A stretch of DNA of 64,000 nucleotides from Prochlorococcus sp. AG-363-A03. Its GTDB lineage: Bacteria > Cyanobacteriota > Cyanobacteriia > PCC-6307 > Cyanobiaceae. The stretch is from the NCBI GenBank assembly GCA_003280445.1, contig QCEW01000005.1, forward strand, positions 1 to 64,000, read 5' to 3'. The position numbers and the translations under genes were made by a program. The notes beneath the pieces are model-generated. The model searched no databases. It was given only the letters and a program-made list of their open reading frames with translations, and was not told where the DNA came from. This document shows, piece after piece, positions 1-11,505 of the stretch; the first letter of the stretch is position 1; each line of letters begins with the position of its first letter.

Positions 1-3000
1 AATAATTCTGATATTATTACTAGAGGGAATATAAATGGAAGTCTGAAATTGGGAGTAAAGAAAGGTTTTATAAGGTGTCAGGGTGGATTGTTGCTTAATA
101 ATTTAACTCTGAGGGGAGGTCCTCTAAGTGATGCATTGTCTACAAATGATTCAAAGATAGAATGTGATAATAATAGGCTAAAGTTAATTGATTCTAACTG
201 GAATTATGGATATTGGGATATATCTACTTCATCTGAAATACCGTTCTATAAAAAAGATAAAACTTATATAAATTCTCTAACAACTATAAAAATTAAAGAT
301 TTTGATCACAAGCCACTTTCTTTAAAATTAAAACTACCAATTTCAGTAGTTGATAGACAATTTATTCCTGGAAAACTTAATGGCAATTTTAATTTAGAAT
401 CTTTTCCCTTAGGTGCTTTAAATCCAATACTAAATGCATCATTATCGGGGAAATTAAATACAAAAGGTGATTTTCAGGGCCCATTATCTTCTCTGAATTC
501 TACTATTAATCTTTCCTTGGACAATCCACAAATCAACGGTATACGATTAAGGGAAAAATGGAGAGGTTCTTTTACTCGAATTCCAAGTGAAAAAAAATGG
601 GGTAGTTTGAGAATGGAATCAGAAGGCGCTTCTATCCCAGGGAATCTTCAAATTAACTTTAATAAGGATGGGAATTTTAATGATTTAAATCTTAATAGAT
701 TAGGAGGTGAAATAAGTTTAAATCCCAAATCAAATGCTTTTGAATGGGATGCTAATAAATTCAGATTGGATCGAGTAGAAGTGGCTTTCCCGCCAGAGAA
801 AAGTTTTAAACGTATCTTTGGGGAATTTTCAGGTAATGGAATGTTTTCGCTTGATCCTTTATTTCTTAATGGTGATTTGAATTTAGATTATTTTAGATTG
901 CTAGGTTTCAAATTAAAAAATGCAAGCATTAAAGGTCAAATTAAAAATTTAGAAACTAATTTATCAGGTGAATTGATACCACCTGATAATGGAAAGATTA
1001 AATTTGATATTAATAATGGGTCCGAATTTTCTTTGTTGGCTCAATTGAAGGATGTAAGCTCTAGTTGGATTACTGCTACAGCTTTAGAGTTCCCTAAATT
1101 AGGGTTGAAGTATTCAGATGCAATTGGTGAGGCTGAAGATTTAGAAAAATTTATAATTGGTTATCCAAATAGTTCAATAGATAGTCAGTTCGAGGCTTTA
1201 AATAGCTCTCAGGATTCATATAGAAAAGAGATTTCTAAGATAAATAAAGAGAGCATTATTAATCCTTATGATCTTGAGGGTAATATTAATGCTGATATTA
1301 AATTAAGTGGTCCAAACCTATCTGATTTAAGTTTAGAAGCAAAAGCCTTTGGTAAGGTTTGGACAAACAAATTGAAGATTTTAAATTCCAATGAAATAAG
1401 ACCCTTTAAAGCAACTTTTAAAGGGAATCTGGCTTCTGGTATGGGAGATTTTTCTTTACTTAATTTTAATTTTTCATTATTATCGTTAGTTGCACCAATA
1501 CCTTCATCAGTTGATGGATATTTTGGTTTAAAAGGTAAATATAGTTTAGCTAATTCAAGTCCACGAGTTACAGCAGATTTAATTATTAAGGATACAGTGA
1601 TTTATAACAGAAAGATTATTTTAGATAATGGAAATATTTTATTTAAAGATAATAATCTAGAATTTGATATCACTCTAAGGGATAAATTTTCGACAAATCC
1701 TGTTAAGTTAGGTGGAATTTACCCATTAATTAGTTCTTACCCTATTGATCTGAAGATCGAAAGTCATGGTGATGGGTTGGCGTTTTTGACTGGGCTAACG
1801 AAAGGGAATGTCTCTTGGACCTCAGGGACAGCTGATCTAAGCTTGTTGATTAGAGGAACCCCTTCAAAACCAGTCGCGAATGGTTTTTTGGTTTTAAAAA
1901 ACAGTGAGCTACTTTTTCAAGATAAAGAAATTAATAATTTGAATAGCACAATAGTTTTTGATTTTAGTCGACTTGAAATCCGTAATCTCAAAGCAAATAT
2001 TGGAGCAAACGGTGTTATTAGCAGTCAAGGTGGAATTTCGTTATTTGATTCTCAATTAAGTGAAAGCGAGCCATTGGCTTTTTCTATAGAAAAAACACGC
2101 ATAAAAACTGCATTTACTGATGTAAGCGCTTCATCTAACATTGTTGTTAAGGGATCTATTTTGAAACCTCAATTGGCAGGTGAAGTCTTTATTTCAGAAG
2201 GATCAATTTTTGCTAAAAGAGCTAATAATCCCGGTAAGACTCTATCTGAAGAGTCGGATCTTTATCAAGATTCTAAGGTAAAAATAATTCGTAGATTACC
2301 TGAACAAAACTGGAACCAGAAAGAACCTCTGGTTTTATTTATTCAAGATGAAGATGCACCTGCAAGTCGAATAGTTAGTGCTGGTTTGCCTAATGGATTT
2401 GAATCACTAACCTTTGACAATTTAAAACTCGCACTTGGCCCTTCATTGCGATTGGTTTCTCAACCCTTGGCAAGCTTCGAAACCAATGGATTCCTTTTCT
2501 TGAATGGCCCTTTTGACGAGACTCTTGACGTTAGCGGAGTTATTAAACTTGATAGTGGCTACGTTAATCTCTTTACGACTACTTTTAATCTTGATCAAAG
2601 TGAACCTAATGTAGCCGTATTTGTACCATCTATGGGCTTGGTTCCATATGTTGACGTGACTTTAAATAGCCGCGTTCCAGATAATATTAGAGACGTAAGT
2701 AATTTTTCCTCTAATGGCATGGCATCATTTGGTATTGGAGGATCTCGTTTCGTAAATGTCGAAGTGACGGCTTCTGGACCTGCAGACCGCATTAGTGAAA
2801 ATTTTCAATTGAGAAGTACTCCATCTTTGGGAAGAAGTGAGTTGATAGGACTTTTAGGAGGTAATTCTCTAGCAAATCTAATAAGTAGTGGAGGTAATAG
2901 TGATGTGCTCGCGAGCTTTTTGAATAGATCTTTTGCTTCGTATCTTCAAGGCAATATCAATGGTTTTTTAAGTGATAGGCTTCAATTATCATTGTATCCG

Positions 3001-3285
3001 GCATATATAAATGGATCAGATTCAGATGAAGATACAAGTGATAGTAGTTCTTCAAGTACTGATCAGGAAGATACTAATCTGCTTGGTCAACAGGCATGGG
3101 TGACAGAAATAGGAGTTGACCTTAACGATAAAATTAATTTCTCAGTACAGGCTGCTCCTAACCGACAAGATATTCCACCGAAAGGAAATATTACTTTTCA
3201 AATGAATCCCAACGTAGGTCTACTTGGCTCGTTTGATAAGAATGGGAATTGGCAAAGTCAGCTTCAACTCTATTTTAGATATTAA
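1..3285 (+). CDS. TamB/DUF490-like translocation and assembly module protein, C-terminal part (5' end outside window)
   Basis: Frame is open from base 1 with no stop before the listed TTG at 49; long beta-repeat protein with TamB-type C-terminus (LGRSELIGLLGG...ELGVDLNDKINFSVQAAPN..YFRY). Confidence 0.85.
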   Translation, partial: NNSDIITRGNINGSLKLGVKKGFIRCQGGLLLNNLTLRGGPLSDALSTNDSKIECDNNRLKLIDSNWNYGYWDISTSSEIPFYKKDKTYINSLTTIKIKDFDHKPLSLKLKLPISVVDRQFIPGKLNGNFNLESFPLGALNPILNASLSGKLNTKGDFQGPLSSLNSTINLSLDNPQINGIRLREKWRGSFTRIPSEKKWGSLRMESEGASIPGNLQINFNKDGNFNDLNLNRLGGEISLNPKSNAFEWDANKFRLDRVEVAFPPEKSFKRIFGEFSGNGMFSLDPLFLNGDLNLDYFRLLGFKLKNASIKGQIKNLETNLSGELIPPDNGKIKFDINNGSEFSLLAQLKDVSSSWITATALEFPKLGLKYSDAIGEAEDLEKFIIGYPNSSIDSQFEALNSSQDSYRKEISKINKESIINPYDLEGNINADIKLSGPNLSDLSLEAKAFGKVWTNKLKILNSNEIRPFKATFKGNLASGMGDFSLLNFNFSLLSLVAPIPSSVDGYFGLKGKYSLANSSPRVTADLIIKDTVIYNRKIILDNGNILFKDNNLEFDITLRDKFSTNPVKLGGIYPLISSYPIDLKIESHGDGLAFLTGLTKGNVSWTSGTADLSLLIRGTPSKPVANGFLVLKNSELLFQDKEINNLNSTIVFDFSRLEIRNLKANIGANGVISSQGGISLFDSQLSESEPLAFSIEKTRIKTAFTDVSASSNIVVKGSILKPQLAGEVFISEGSIFAKRANNPGKTLSEESDLYQDSKVKIIRRLPEQNWNQKEPLVLFIQDEDAPASRIVSAGLPNGFESLTFDNLKLALGPSLRLVSQPLASFETNGFLFLNGPFDETLDVSGVIKLDSGYVNLFTTTFNLDQSEPNVAVFVPSMGLVPYVDVTLNSRVPDNIRDVSNFSSNGMASFGIGGSRFVNVEVTASGPADRISENFQLRSTPSLGRSELIGLLGGNSLANLISSGGNSDVLASFLNRSFASYLQGNINGFLSDRLQLSLYPAYINGSDSDEDTSDSSSSSTDQEDTNLLGQQAWVTEIGVDLNDKINFSVQAAPNRQDIPPKGNITFQMNPNVGLLGSFDKNGNWQSQLQLYFRY

Positions 3286-3429
3286 ATAAATGAATAGTTG
3301 AAAAATGATTTACTAAAAAATGCTCAGTTAGATAGATTTTTATCTTCTTTTATTGCTTGATTAACCATTAAAGGAATATTTTATAGATAGTGACAAATTA
3401 TCTTTTATTAAATAGTTGATCTAAATCAA

Positions 3430-4746
3430 ATGAGTACAAACTTTTCAGTTCCTGATCCTACCCCCCAGCTAATAAAAGTAGCAGAGAGTGCAAAAGAGGC
3501 TTCTATTTCGCTTGGTCAATCCACAAATGAACAACGGTGTGAGGCTTTGACTGAAATGGCAAATGCTTTGAATGATAATGTTGATGAGATATTAAAAGCA
3601 AATATTCAAGATCTTGAAAGATCAGAAAAAGAAGGGTTGAATAAATCACTTTTATCAAGACTTCAGTTAACAAAAACTAAACTCAAAGGATGCATTGACG
3701 GAGTCCTAAAAGTTTCTAATCTTACAGATCCAATAGGTAAAAGACAACTTCATAGAGAATTGGATGAAAACCTTATTCTTGAGAGAGTGACAGTTCCATT
3801 AGGAGTCTTAGGAGTTATATTTGAGTCGAGACCAGATGCATTAATACAAATAGCGTCTCTTGCTGTTCGTTCTGGTAATGGAGCTTTATTAAAAGGAGGA
3901 AGTGAAGCAAAAGACACAAATCAAGCAATAATGGAATCTCTTGCGAAGGGGTTAAGAAAATCAAATGTGGGTTCAGGAGCGTTGTCTTTGCTTACTACAC
4001 GTCAAGAAAGTTTAGGATTGCTTCGTTTAGATAGGTTTGTGAATTTGATAATACCTAGAGGTAGCAATGAGTTGGTTCAATTTATTCAAGAAAATACTCG
4101 TATCCCTGTCTTAGGGCATGCTGACGGAATTTGCCATCTATATGTAGATAATTCTGTAGATATTGATAAGGCTATAAGCATATCTTTAGATAGTAAGATT
4201 CAATATCCTGCTGCTTGTAACGCAATTGAGACATTATTAATTCATGAAGATGTCGCAGAGATGTTTTTGAAAAAAGGGTTGCCAATTTTTTCTAGAGAAG
4301 GGGTCACTCTTAAGGGAGATACAAAGAGTCAATCTTTGGGGGTTGAAAATAAGGCTGATGAAGCAGACTGGTCTAAAGAATATCTTGATTTAATTCTTTC
4401 AATAAAAATTGTTCGTAATGTAGACGAAGCTATTGAACATATTCGTAAATATAGCTCTCGTCATACTGAGGCGATAGTTACTGATGACAAGGAAGTTGCT
4501 GAAAAATTTTTAAGCTCGGTTGATAGTGCAGGTGTTTACCATAATTGCTCTACTCGTTTTGCTGATGGTTTCAGATATGGGTTTGGAGCTGAAGTTGGGA
4601 TAAGTACTCAGACTCTTCCACCAAGAGGACCAGTTGGATTGGAAGGCTTAGTTACCTATCGCTATTATCTCAGAGGAGATGGTGATCTAGTTAAGGATTT
4701 CGCTTCTGGAGATAGAAGTTTTTCTCATGTTGACTTAACATTATGA
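3430..4746 (+). CDS. proA: gamma-glutamyl phosphate reductase
   Basis: 438 aa; ProA motifs [33 protein letters not shown]-type region, [10 protein letters not shown]. Confidence 0.95.
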   Translation: MSTNFSVPDPTPQLIKVAESAKEASISLGQSTNEQRCEALTEMANALNDNVDEILKANIQDLERSEKEGLNKSLLSRLQLTKTKLKGCIDGVLKVSNLTDPIGKRQLHRELDENLILERVTVPLGVLGVIFESRPDALIQIASLAVRSGNGALLKGGSEAKDTNQAIMESLAKGLRKSNVGSGALSLLTTRQESLGLLRLDRFVNLIIPRGSNELVQFIQENTRIPVLGHADGICHLYVDNSVDIDKAISISLDSKIQYPAACNAIETLLIHEDVAEMFLKKGLPIFSREGVTLKGDTKSQSLGVENKADEADWSKEYLDLILSIKIVRNVDEAIEHIRKYSSRHTEAIVTDDKEVAEKFLSSVDSAGVYHNCSTRFADGFRYGFGAEVGISTQTLPPRGPVGLEGLVTYRYYLRGDGDLVKDFASGDRSFSHVDLTL

Positions 4747-5132
4747 GTCAATTTAATAATTTAAGCGCAATTCATATAAAAGATATAAATCTATGGGCCC
4801 ATGTAGGTGTTTTAGAAAGTGAGCGAGTACATGGCCAAAGTTTTCTTCTTGACATAAGTTTTTGGTTGGATTTGGATGAGTCATCCAAATTTGATCAATT
4901 AGATAAATCAATAGACTATAGTGAAGCAATTAAAGCTGTTAGAAAACTTTCGTTTGAAATCAAATGCTTAACGATTGAATATTTCAGTGATCAAATTTTA
5001 AATGTTCTTGAGTCTCTATATGGTCCAGTTCCAATTCATATTCTGCTGAAAAAATGCTCACCACCTATAGATGGATTTACTGGAAATGTTCTAATCGAAA
5101 AGAAAAGGAATTTCTTATTTCCTATTAATTAA
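4743..5132 (+). CDS. folB: dihydroneopterin aldolase
   Basis: 129 aa FolB-like; ATGA overlap with proA. Confidence 0.85.
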   Translation: MSQFNNLSAIHIKDINLWAHVGVLESERVHGQSFLLDISFWLDLDESSKFDQLDKSIDYSEAIKAVRKLSFEIKCLTIEYFSDQILNVLESLYGPVPIHILLKKCSPPIDGFTGNVLIEKKRNFLFPIN

Positions 5133-5735
5133 TTGGATAAAAACAAAAGACCAATTTTTCTTATTCATGGTTTGTGGAACAATCCTAAATTATTTGAAAA
5201 ATTAATTAAAAAAATTAAAGAAGATGATTATGAATTGTATAGACCACATTTGCCTCACAAGTACGGGAAAACATCTCTTAGGCGTTTAGCTCGAGATCTT
5301 GATTTTAAGATTAAGGAATTAGTGGGATCTGAAATCGAAATTGATATTGTTGGTTTCTCAATGGGTGGATTAATTAGTAGGTTTTGGTTACAAAATCATG
5401 ATGGCTTTTTAAGAACTAAACGTTTTTTTAGTATTGGCACTCCTCATTTTGGTACCTACACAGCTCAAATGATCCCTTCATCCTTGATGCCAGGTATTGC
5501 AGAGATGAAAAGAGGAAGTAATTTATTATCTCAATTAAATAATGACTTGACTTCTCTAGAAAAGATTGAATGTACTAGCTTTTTTACAAAATGGGACTTG
5601 ATGTCATTCCCAGGGTGGCAAGCAAAACTTTCTATTGGTGATTCTTATCACTTACCTGTGTTGACACATAAAGAATTGATAACAAATTCTAGTTCTCTAG
5701 ATATTTTAGTCAAAAAGATTTTTATTAATAGCTAA
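5133..5735 (+). CDS. alpha/beta-hydrolase (lipase/esterase-like)
   Basis: TTG start; FLIHGLWNNPK and nucleophile elbow GFSMGG. Confidence 0.75.
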   Translation: MDKNKRPIFLIHGLWNNPKLFEKLIKKIKEDDYELYRPHLPHKYGKTSLRRLARDLDFKIKELVGSEIEIDIVGFSMGGLISRFWLQNHDGFLRTKRFFSIGTPHFGTYTAQMIPSSLMPGIAEMKRGSNLLSQLNNDLTSLEKIECTSFFTKWDLMSFPGWQAKLSIGDSYHLPVLTHKELITNSSSLDILVKKIFINS

Positions 5736-7843
5736 TTAAGACCACTATGTCTTATTAGGGCATCAGTAGAGGGATGTCTTCCTCTAAATTGTTTGAAAAC
5801 CTTATTGGGTGAACGACTACCGCCAAGACTAAGAATTGAATCGCGATATTTTTTACCAATCTTTCGAACTTCATCCTGATTGGCAAGACCTGCCTCTTCA
5901 AATGCTGCAAAGGCATCAGCACTGAGTACCTCAGCCCATTTATAAGAGTAGTAACCCGCTGCATAGCCACCAGCAAAAATATGACTGAAGGCACAGAGAA
6001 ATTGATCTTCTGGAATTGGATCCATCACTGTCGTGTTTTTTGCGATTTCTCGTCGTAACTCATCTGGGGAAATTTTTATATCTTTACTCCATTGACTATG
6101 GAGTTTTAGATCAGTAAGAGCAAAATGTATTTGCCTTAAAGTCGAAAGCCCAGAATTAAATGTTCTGCTTAGCCTCAATTTATTTATTTCTGATTCTGGT
6201 AATGGCTCTTTCGTTTTCCAATGTATTGCTATATCAGAAATTGTTTGATCCTCTAAGCACCAATTTTCCATAAATTGGCTTGCTAATTCGACAGCATCCC
6301 ATTCAACGTTATTAATACCAGCTGCTTGAGGGTAATCTACAGTTGTCAGCATATGTTGTAGTCCATGACCAAATTCATGGAAGAGAGTTTCTACTTCTTC
6401 GAAACTCATCAGGCTGGGTTTGTCCGCAATAGGAGGTGTTTGATTGCAGACTAAATAGGCTACTGGGAGAACAATATCATTTTTCGTCTTTTGATTTCGG
6501 CATAAACATTCATCCATCCATGCACCTCCTCTTTTTGTAGCAGGACGACTGAAGGGATCTAGATAGAAAGATGCAATTTTCTGGCCTTCTATATTTTTAA
6601 CATTGAAGAAACGAACATCTTCATGCCATGAAGGAGCTGTATTACTTTCTTCTTCAATGTTAATTTCAAAAAGTCTTTTGCACAAGTTGAATAGACCATT
6701 AAGAACTTGATCTAAAGGAAACCATGGCCTGAGTTTCTCTTGGTCGAGATCGTATTTTTCTTTGCGTAGAACTTCAGCCCAAAAACTTACATCCCATGGA
6801 GACAGCTCAAAATCTTCGTTTTCTCCATTTCTTTTGGCACACTCACGAAGATGTATAAGTTCTTTTTCAGCATGAGGCATTGCAGCCAATCTCAATTCCT
6901 CTAGTAACATCTCAACTGCATTTTCACTATCCGCCATCTTTGTGGCCAAACTAATTTCACACCAGTTTTTATATCCCAATAGTTTTGCCTGTTTGTTTCT
7001 GAGATCTAAAATTTCTTCAATTATTTTTTTGTTACTAATCTCTCCATCGCTAGCTCTGCTTACAAAGGCTCTATAAACTTTTTCTCTGAGACGTCTATCT
7101 TTTGCATAAGTTTGAAAAGGAATGTACCTAGGCATATCTAAGCCAACTCTCCATGGGCCATTGGATGCTGATGGATTATTACCTTCTTCATCTTTGTCAC
7201 CAGACTCCTTTGCCGCAAGAGCCAATGTTTCAAGTGCTCTTTCAGGAAGACCTTCGACTTCTGACTTGTTTTTTAATAAAAGACTCCAATTCTTAGTCGC
7301 ATCTAATACATTGTTGCTAAAAGTAGTTGATAATTCAGCTAATCGTTCACTGCGAGAATTAAATAGTGCTTTTTCATTAGCTTCTAAACCAATTCCTTTG
7401 TTTCTCATCGTTATTAATTCTGTCTCAATTATTCTGATTTGTGTTTCATCCTTTATGTTCCCATGCTCTTTCAAATTTGAGAGCGCCTTAAAAATGACTT
7501 CGTTTTGAGCAAGTTGATTACTAAATCTAACGATTGTAGGTTGCTGACTTGAATGAACCTCACGTAATTCGGAGGAATTGCATACTGCATTCAGATGACT
7601 TACAACTCCCCAGCTCCACCTGAGCTTTTCACCAATATCATAAAGCTGAGGCATTACATCTTCCCAACTTAGAGAGCTTTTGGTTGGTAATTGTTTTTTG
7701 AGCTGTTCTTCTAGTTTATTTAATTCTTCATTTAATTCTTTTATCAGTTTGGGTATATTTTCAGTTATTTCGTCAGGGGTGATTTTATCGTAATCAGGAA
7801 GACCTTCACCTTTTAATAGTGCTGTTGGCTTAATTGAAGACAT
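5732..7843 (-). CDS. prlC: M3 family oligopeptidase (oligopeptidase A-like)
   Basis: 703 aa; zinc motif LFHEFGHGLQH. Confidence 0.92.
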   Translation of the reverse strand: MSSIKPTALLKGEGLPDYDKITPDEITENIPKLIKELNEELNKLEEQLKKQLPTKSSLSWEDVMPQLYDIGEKLRWSWGVVSHLNAVCNSSELREVHSSQQPTIVRFSNQLAQNEVIFKALSNLKEHGNIKDETQIRIIETELITMRNKGIGLEANEKALFNSRSERLAELSTTFSNNVLDATKNWSLLLKNKSEVEGLPERALETLALAAKESGDKDEEGNNPSASNGPWRVGLDMPRYIPFQTYAKDRRLREKVYRAFVSRASDGEISNKKIIEEILDLRNKQAKLLGYKNWCEISLATKMADSENAVEMLLEELRLAAMPHAEKELIHLRECAKRNGENEDFELSPWDVSFWAEVLRKEKYDLDQEKLRPWFPLDQVLNGLFNLCKRLFEINIEEESNTAPSWHEDVRFFNVKNIEGQKIASFYLDPFSRPATKRGGAWMDECLCRNQKTKNDIVLPVAYLVCNQTPPIADKPSLMSFEEVETLFHEFGHGLQHMLTTVDYPQAAGINNVEWDAVELASQFMENWCLEDQTISDIAIHWKTKEPLPESEINKLRLSRTFNSGLSTLRQIHFALTDLKLHSQWSKDIKISPDELRREIAKNTTVMDPIPEDQFLCAFSHIFAGGYAAGYYSYKWAEVLSADAFAAFEEAGLANQDEVRKIGKKYRDSILSLGGSRSPNKVFKQFRGRHPSTDALIRHSGLN

Positions 7844-7859
7844 TTTTTAGATTCAAAAA

Positions 7860-9434
7860 CTAACTGATTGGTACAAGGTTATTGGTAATTAATGATTGTG
7901 CGAGAGCATTTGTTGATACCTCATATAAATCAATAGCTATCCTTGGCCAAAAACCTATTACTAGTGTAGGAACCAAGAGGCTTAAACCTATCGAAAGCTC
8001 TCTCGCATCCATTTCTTTTACTATCGATAAAGCAGGTATTCTTGGGCCAAAGAATACTCTTCTACACATTGAAAGAAGGTAGATAGGAGTTAAGACAAGT
8101 CCAATAGCTGCTAAAAGGATTGTTATTGCTCTAAATAACGAAGTGAATCCTTCTTGACTAGTTATGCCTAGAAAAACTGTGATTTCACTTATAAACCCAC
8201 TCATCCCTGGTAAGGCAAGTGATGCTAAAGAACTGGCCAAGAAGAATGCAAAGGTAATTGGCAAAGCCTTTGCAAGACCGCCCATATTTGGGATTGAAAG
8301 AGTATTGGTTCTTTCATAAAAACTTCCAGTAACAAAAAACATTGCAGCAGCAATCAGTCCATGGCTAATCATTTGGAGCATCGCTCCACTGATTCCAAGT
8401 GCATTAACTGCACCAATTCCAACAAGAACAAAACCCATATGACTTACAGAACTGCAGGCTATGCGCCTTTTTACATTGTCTTGAGCAAAAGCATTTAAAG
8501 CACCATAAATAATATTTACTATCCCAATGATGATTAATGCTGGGGCGAGTATTAAATGAGTATCCGGTAAAATTTGGACGTTAAATCTAATGAGAGCGTA
8601 ACCTCCCATTTTTAATAAAACACCAGCTAATAACATTGAAACCGGAGCATTTGCTTCCCCATGAGCATCTGGTAGCCAGGTATGAAGTGGAAAGATAGGA
8701 AGCTTTACTCCAAAACCAATTAAAAAACCTAGATAACAAAATATCCCAAAATTACCAGTAAAAGATTTGGATGCGATTTCACTTAAATTAAAGGTAAATT
8801 GATCTCCAGAAAGAGCTAAAGCAAGCCCACTAATTAATATTAAAAGGGAAGCTAGAGCTGTATAAAGGATAAATTTTGTTGCTGCATATAGTTTTCTTTT
8901 CCCTCCCCAGATTGCAATCAGTAGATAGACAGGAACAAGTTCAAGCTCCCAAGCTAAAAAGAATAGTAAGAAATCTTGTGATAGGAAAACTAAAGCTTGG
9001 GCTGAAGCTTGAATTAGTAACAAAGCAAAGTAAAGCCTTGTTTTTTGTTTTACTTTCCAACTTGCGGCTGCGGACAAAAAAGTTATTAGACCACTTAGAA
9101 CTACTAGCGGTGCAGATATACCATCTACACCTAATGACCATTCGAGTCCTATGGAAGGAAGCCATTGAAGTCTTTCAACTAACTGGAGATTTTCGCTACT
9201 TGGATCAAACAAATTGGCAAAAGCCAATACAATTATTAGAAAATCGGCTAATAAAATAACTAGGGCTATATTTCTTGGCAGATTAGAGTTTTTACTATCT
9301 TGCGTTGGGAGGAAAGGCATTATCAATGCTCCAACTATGGGAAGGAGCACAATGAGTGAAAGCCATGGAAATACTGTCTGAGAATCAATACTCATAGGCA
9401 GATTGGCATCCATAATTTGGGGCAAGTCAGCCAT
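7860..9434 (-). CDS. ndhD: NAD(P)H-quinone oxidoreductase chain 4
   Basis: [43 protein letters not shown]; multi-TM protein. Confidence 0.93.
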   Translation of the reverse strand: MADLPQIMDANLPMSIDSQTVFPWLSLIVLLPIVGALIMPFLPTQDSKNSNLPRNIALVILLADFLIIVLAFANLFDPSSENLQLVERLQWLPSIGLEWSLGVDGISAPLVVLSGLITFLSAAASWKVKQKTRLYFALLLIQASAQALVFLSQDFLLFFLAWELELVPVYLLIAIWGGKRKLYAATKFILYTALASLLILISGLALALSGDQFTFNLSEIASKSFTGNFGIFCYLGFLIGFGVKLPIFPLHTWLPDAHGEANAPVSMLLAGVLLKMGGYALIRFNVQILPDTHLILAPALIIIGIVNIIYGALNAFAQDNVKRRIACSSVSHMGFVLVGIGAVNALGISGAMLQMISHGLIAAAMFFVTGSFYERTNTLSIPNMGGLAKALPITFAFFLASSLASLALPGMSGFISEITVFLGITSQEGFTSLFRAITILLAAIGLVLTPIYLLSMCRRVFFGPRIPALSIVKEMDARELSIGLSLLVPTLVIGFWPRIAIDLYEVSTNALAQSLITNNLVPIS

Positions 9435-9470
9435 AAAGCTATCAGTTTTTGTTCGTTTTCATGAGTAGAA

Positions 9471-10418
9471 CTACCCAAAGGTGTTTGAAATACATTCGCT
9501 CCCTCTGAGTTGGAGGCTCATTAAAGGAGCACGACTTGCTACACCAGCAGCTTCCCAGGCTTTGACCATTGCGACACTGACTTCTCGGCCTTTAGTCGCT
9601 TTGCACAAGGCAAGAATGCTTGGACCTGCTCCACTAATTGCACATCCTAAAGCTCCGGCAGCCTTTGCTGCTTCTCTTACCTCTAACCCTCCTTTGATCA
9701 ATCCCCATCTGTATGGTTCATGAAGCTTGTCATGCATGCCATCTGCAATTAGATCCTCATTTCCAGTCCTTAGTCCTTGAAGCAGAAGCGTGAGGGCTCC
9801 TAAATTGATTACTGCATCATTTACTGGAATGTTTTCTGGCATGACACGCCTTGCTTCGCTGGTACTAAGGCGAATAGATGGGATTGCAACTACTGCTTTT
9901 ATTGATTGATCCCAATCACAGCGGACTACGCGCCATCTGTCGTTCGCAGTTTTAGCTGTTACGCAAAGACCTCCTATTAGAGACGGAACAACATTGTCTG
10001 GATGACCTTCTATATCTATTGCCAGCTCCAATAATTTTTCCTTAGGCAAAGGATATCCAGCAAGTGCATTTGCTCCAACTAATCCTGCCACAATTGCTGT
10101 AGCACTGCTTCCAAGCCCTCTTGCAGGAGGCACAGCTAATTTTACTCTTGCTTCAAGAGCGACTGGCTCTACACCTGCAGTTCTCCAAACTCTTTGCGCG
10201 GCTCGATAAAAAAGATTCTCAGGGCCGCCTCTTAAATGATTACCTTCAGTACTTTCCATTATTAATTCAAACCTTTCAGCATTACCCTCAATCCTTTTAA
10301 TAGTGAACTGATTGGAAAGATCTAATGCTGCACCAAGGCAATCAAACCCTGGACCAATATTGGCTGTAGTAGAAGGAACTTCTACTACGACAGTTTGTCC
10401 TATTTTTGGCGGCCCCAT
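9471..10418 (-). CDS. thrB: homoserine kinase
   Basis: GHMP kinase; VPSTTANIGPGFDCLG, PPARGLGSSATAIVAG. Confidence 0.95.
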   Translation of the reverse strand: MGPPKIGQTVVVEVPSTTANIGPGFDCLGAALDLSNQFTIKRIEGNAERFELIMESTEGNHLRGGPENLFYRAAQRVWRTAGVEPVALEARVKLAVPPARGLGSSATAIVAGLVGANALAGYPLPKEKLLELAIDIEGHPDNVVPSLIGGLCVTAKTANDRWRVVRCDWDQSIKAVVAIPSIRLSTSEARRVMPENIPVNDAVINLGALTLLLQGLRTGNEDLIADGMHDKLHEPYRWGLIKGGLEVREAAKAAGALGCAISGAGPSILALCKATKGREVSVAMVKAWEAAGVASRAPLMSLQLRGSECISNTFG

Positions 10419-10429
10419 GTTTTTATCCT

Positions 10430-11482
10430 TTAGCTAAGTCTCCCATTTGATTCGGCACTTAAGCGTGCTCTGCAAGCTGAACTGAATAATGTCGCTTCTG
10501 GATCTTTAAGAACAATCAATGGGATTTCCTTTAAATAAGATTGAAAACGACCCTTATTACTAAATGCATTTAGGAAGTTAAAAGAGTTTATTCCATCGAG
10601 GTTTTTTGCGGCTGTTCCACCTGAAATCCATAACCCTGAAGAGCAAAGTTCTTGTAAAGCAAGGTCTCCAGCTGCAGATCCATAAGCATTTAGCCAGAAT
10701 TGCAAAGCTTCAGACATTAATTTGTCTCCGTTATTTGCTTTTTCCCAAACAAGTGCGGGTAAATCTGGTAAATCTGTGCAAGCTGATTTGTCACTATCCA
10801 TTTTTTTTAAAGTTTCCTGAAGTGGGTGGTTTTCATTTAATGGATCATCCAATTTCCATCTCGCAATCATTCCAAGGCCTGTCCCACTGACTATTCTTTC
10901 AATTGATACTCTTTGAATAGTGAGCTTCTTTTTTAGCCATTTGACTAATTCCCATTCGTTTTCTGTTCTTGGGGAAAATTCCCGATGACCTCCTTCACTA
11001 GGAAATATAAAAATGTTTTTAGGTGTAATTAATCCTCTGGACATTCCTAAACCAGTACCGGCTCCGATAATTGCAACTAATTCTTGGTTGGTTTTGGTCT
11101 CTGAATTTAATGTTCCTTGGATTACTTCATATTGGTCATTTTTGAAAAATGGAATCCCATATATTAAAACTGAGAAATCATTTATTAATTCAATATTATT
11201 TATTTTTGAAAGCTGAGATAATTCTTCTGTTTCTATATCCCAGCCTAGATTTGTAATCGTAACTTTCTGTTCTTTTATTGGGCCTGCTACTCCAATACAT
11301 CCATATTCAGGGAGTGATATATGATCTGGTAAATGTTTGAAAAAATCTTCAAATATTGAGTAAAAAGATTCCCAGTCTGAAGAAATATAGTATTTTTCAA
11401 ATAATTTTTTTGGATAGTTCTCGTTTGAATAAACAGCTAATATAGTTTTTGTCCCTCCAAGGTCTCCAGCAAGTAAATTCAT
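10430..11482 (-). CDS. glk: glucokinase
   Basis: LAGDLGGTKT, GAGTGLGMS, EGGHREFSP. Confidence 0.92.
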   Translation of the reverse strand: MNLLAGDLGGTKTILAVYSNENYPKKLFEKYYISSDWESFYSIFEDFFKHLPDHISLPEYGCIGVAGPIKEQKVTITNLGWDIETEELSQLSKINNIELINDFSVLIYGIPFFKNDQYEVIQGTLNSETKTNQELVAIIGAGTGLGMSRGLITPKNIFIFPSEGGHREFSPRTENEWELVKWLKKKLTIQRVSIERIVSGTGLGMIARWKLDDPLNENHPLQETLKKMDSDKSACTDLPDLPALVWEKANNGDKLMSEALQFWLNAYGSAAGDLALQELCSSGLWISGGTAAKNLDGINSFNFLNAFSNKGRFQSYLKEIPLIVLKDPEATLFSSACRARLSAESNGRLS

Positions 11483-11505
11483 TATTTATGAAATTTCTTT
11501 AATTA

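Noticed and set aside
2595-2792. Minus-strand 65-aa ORF inside the TamB-like gene
   Set aside because: Fully antisense to a strong coding region with no recognisable domain; treated as a shadow ORF.
7122-9259. Plus-strand ORFs at 7122-7508, 7882-8082 and 8876-9259, antisense to prlC and ndhD
   Set aside because: Overlap confident genes; translations lack domain features.
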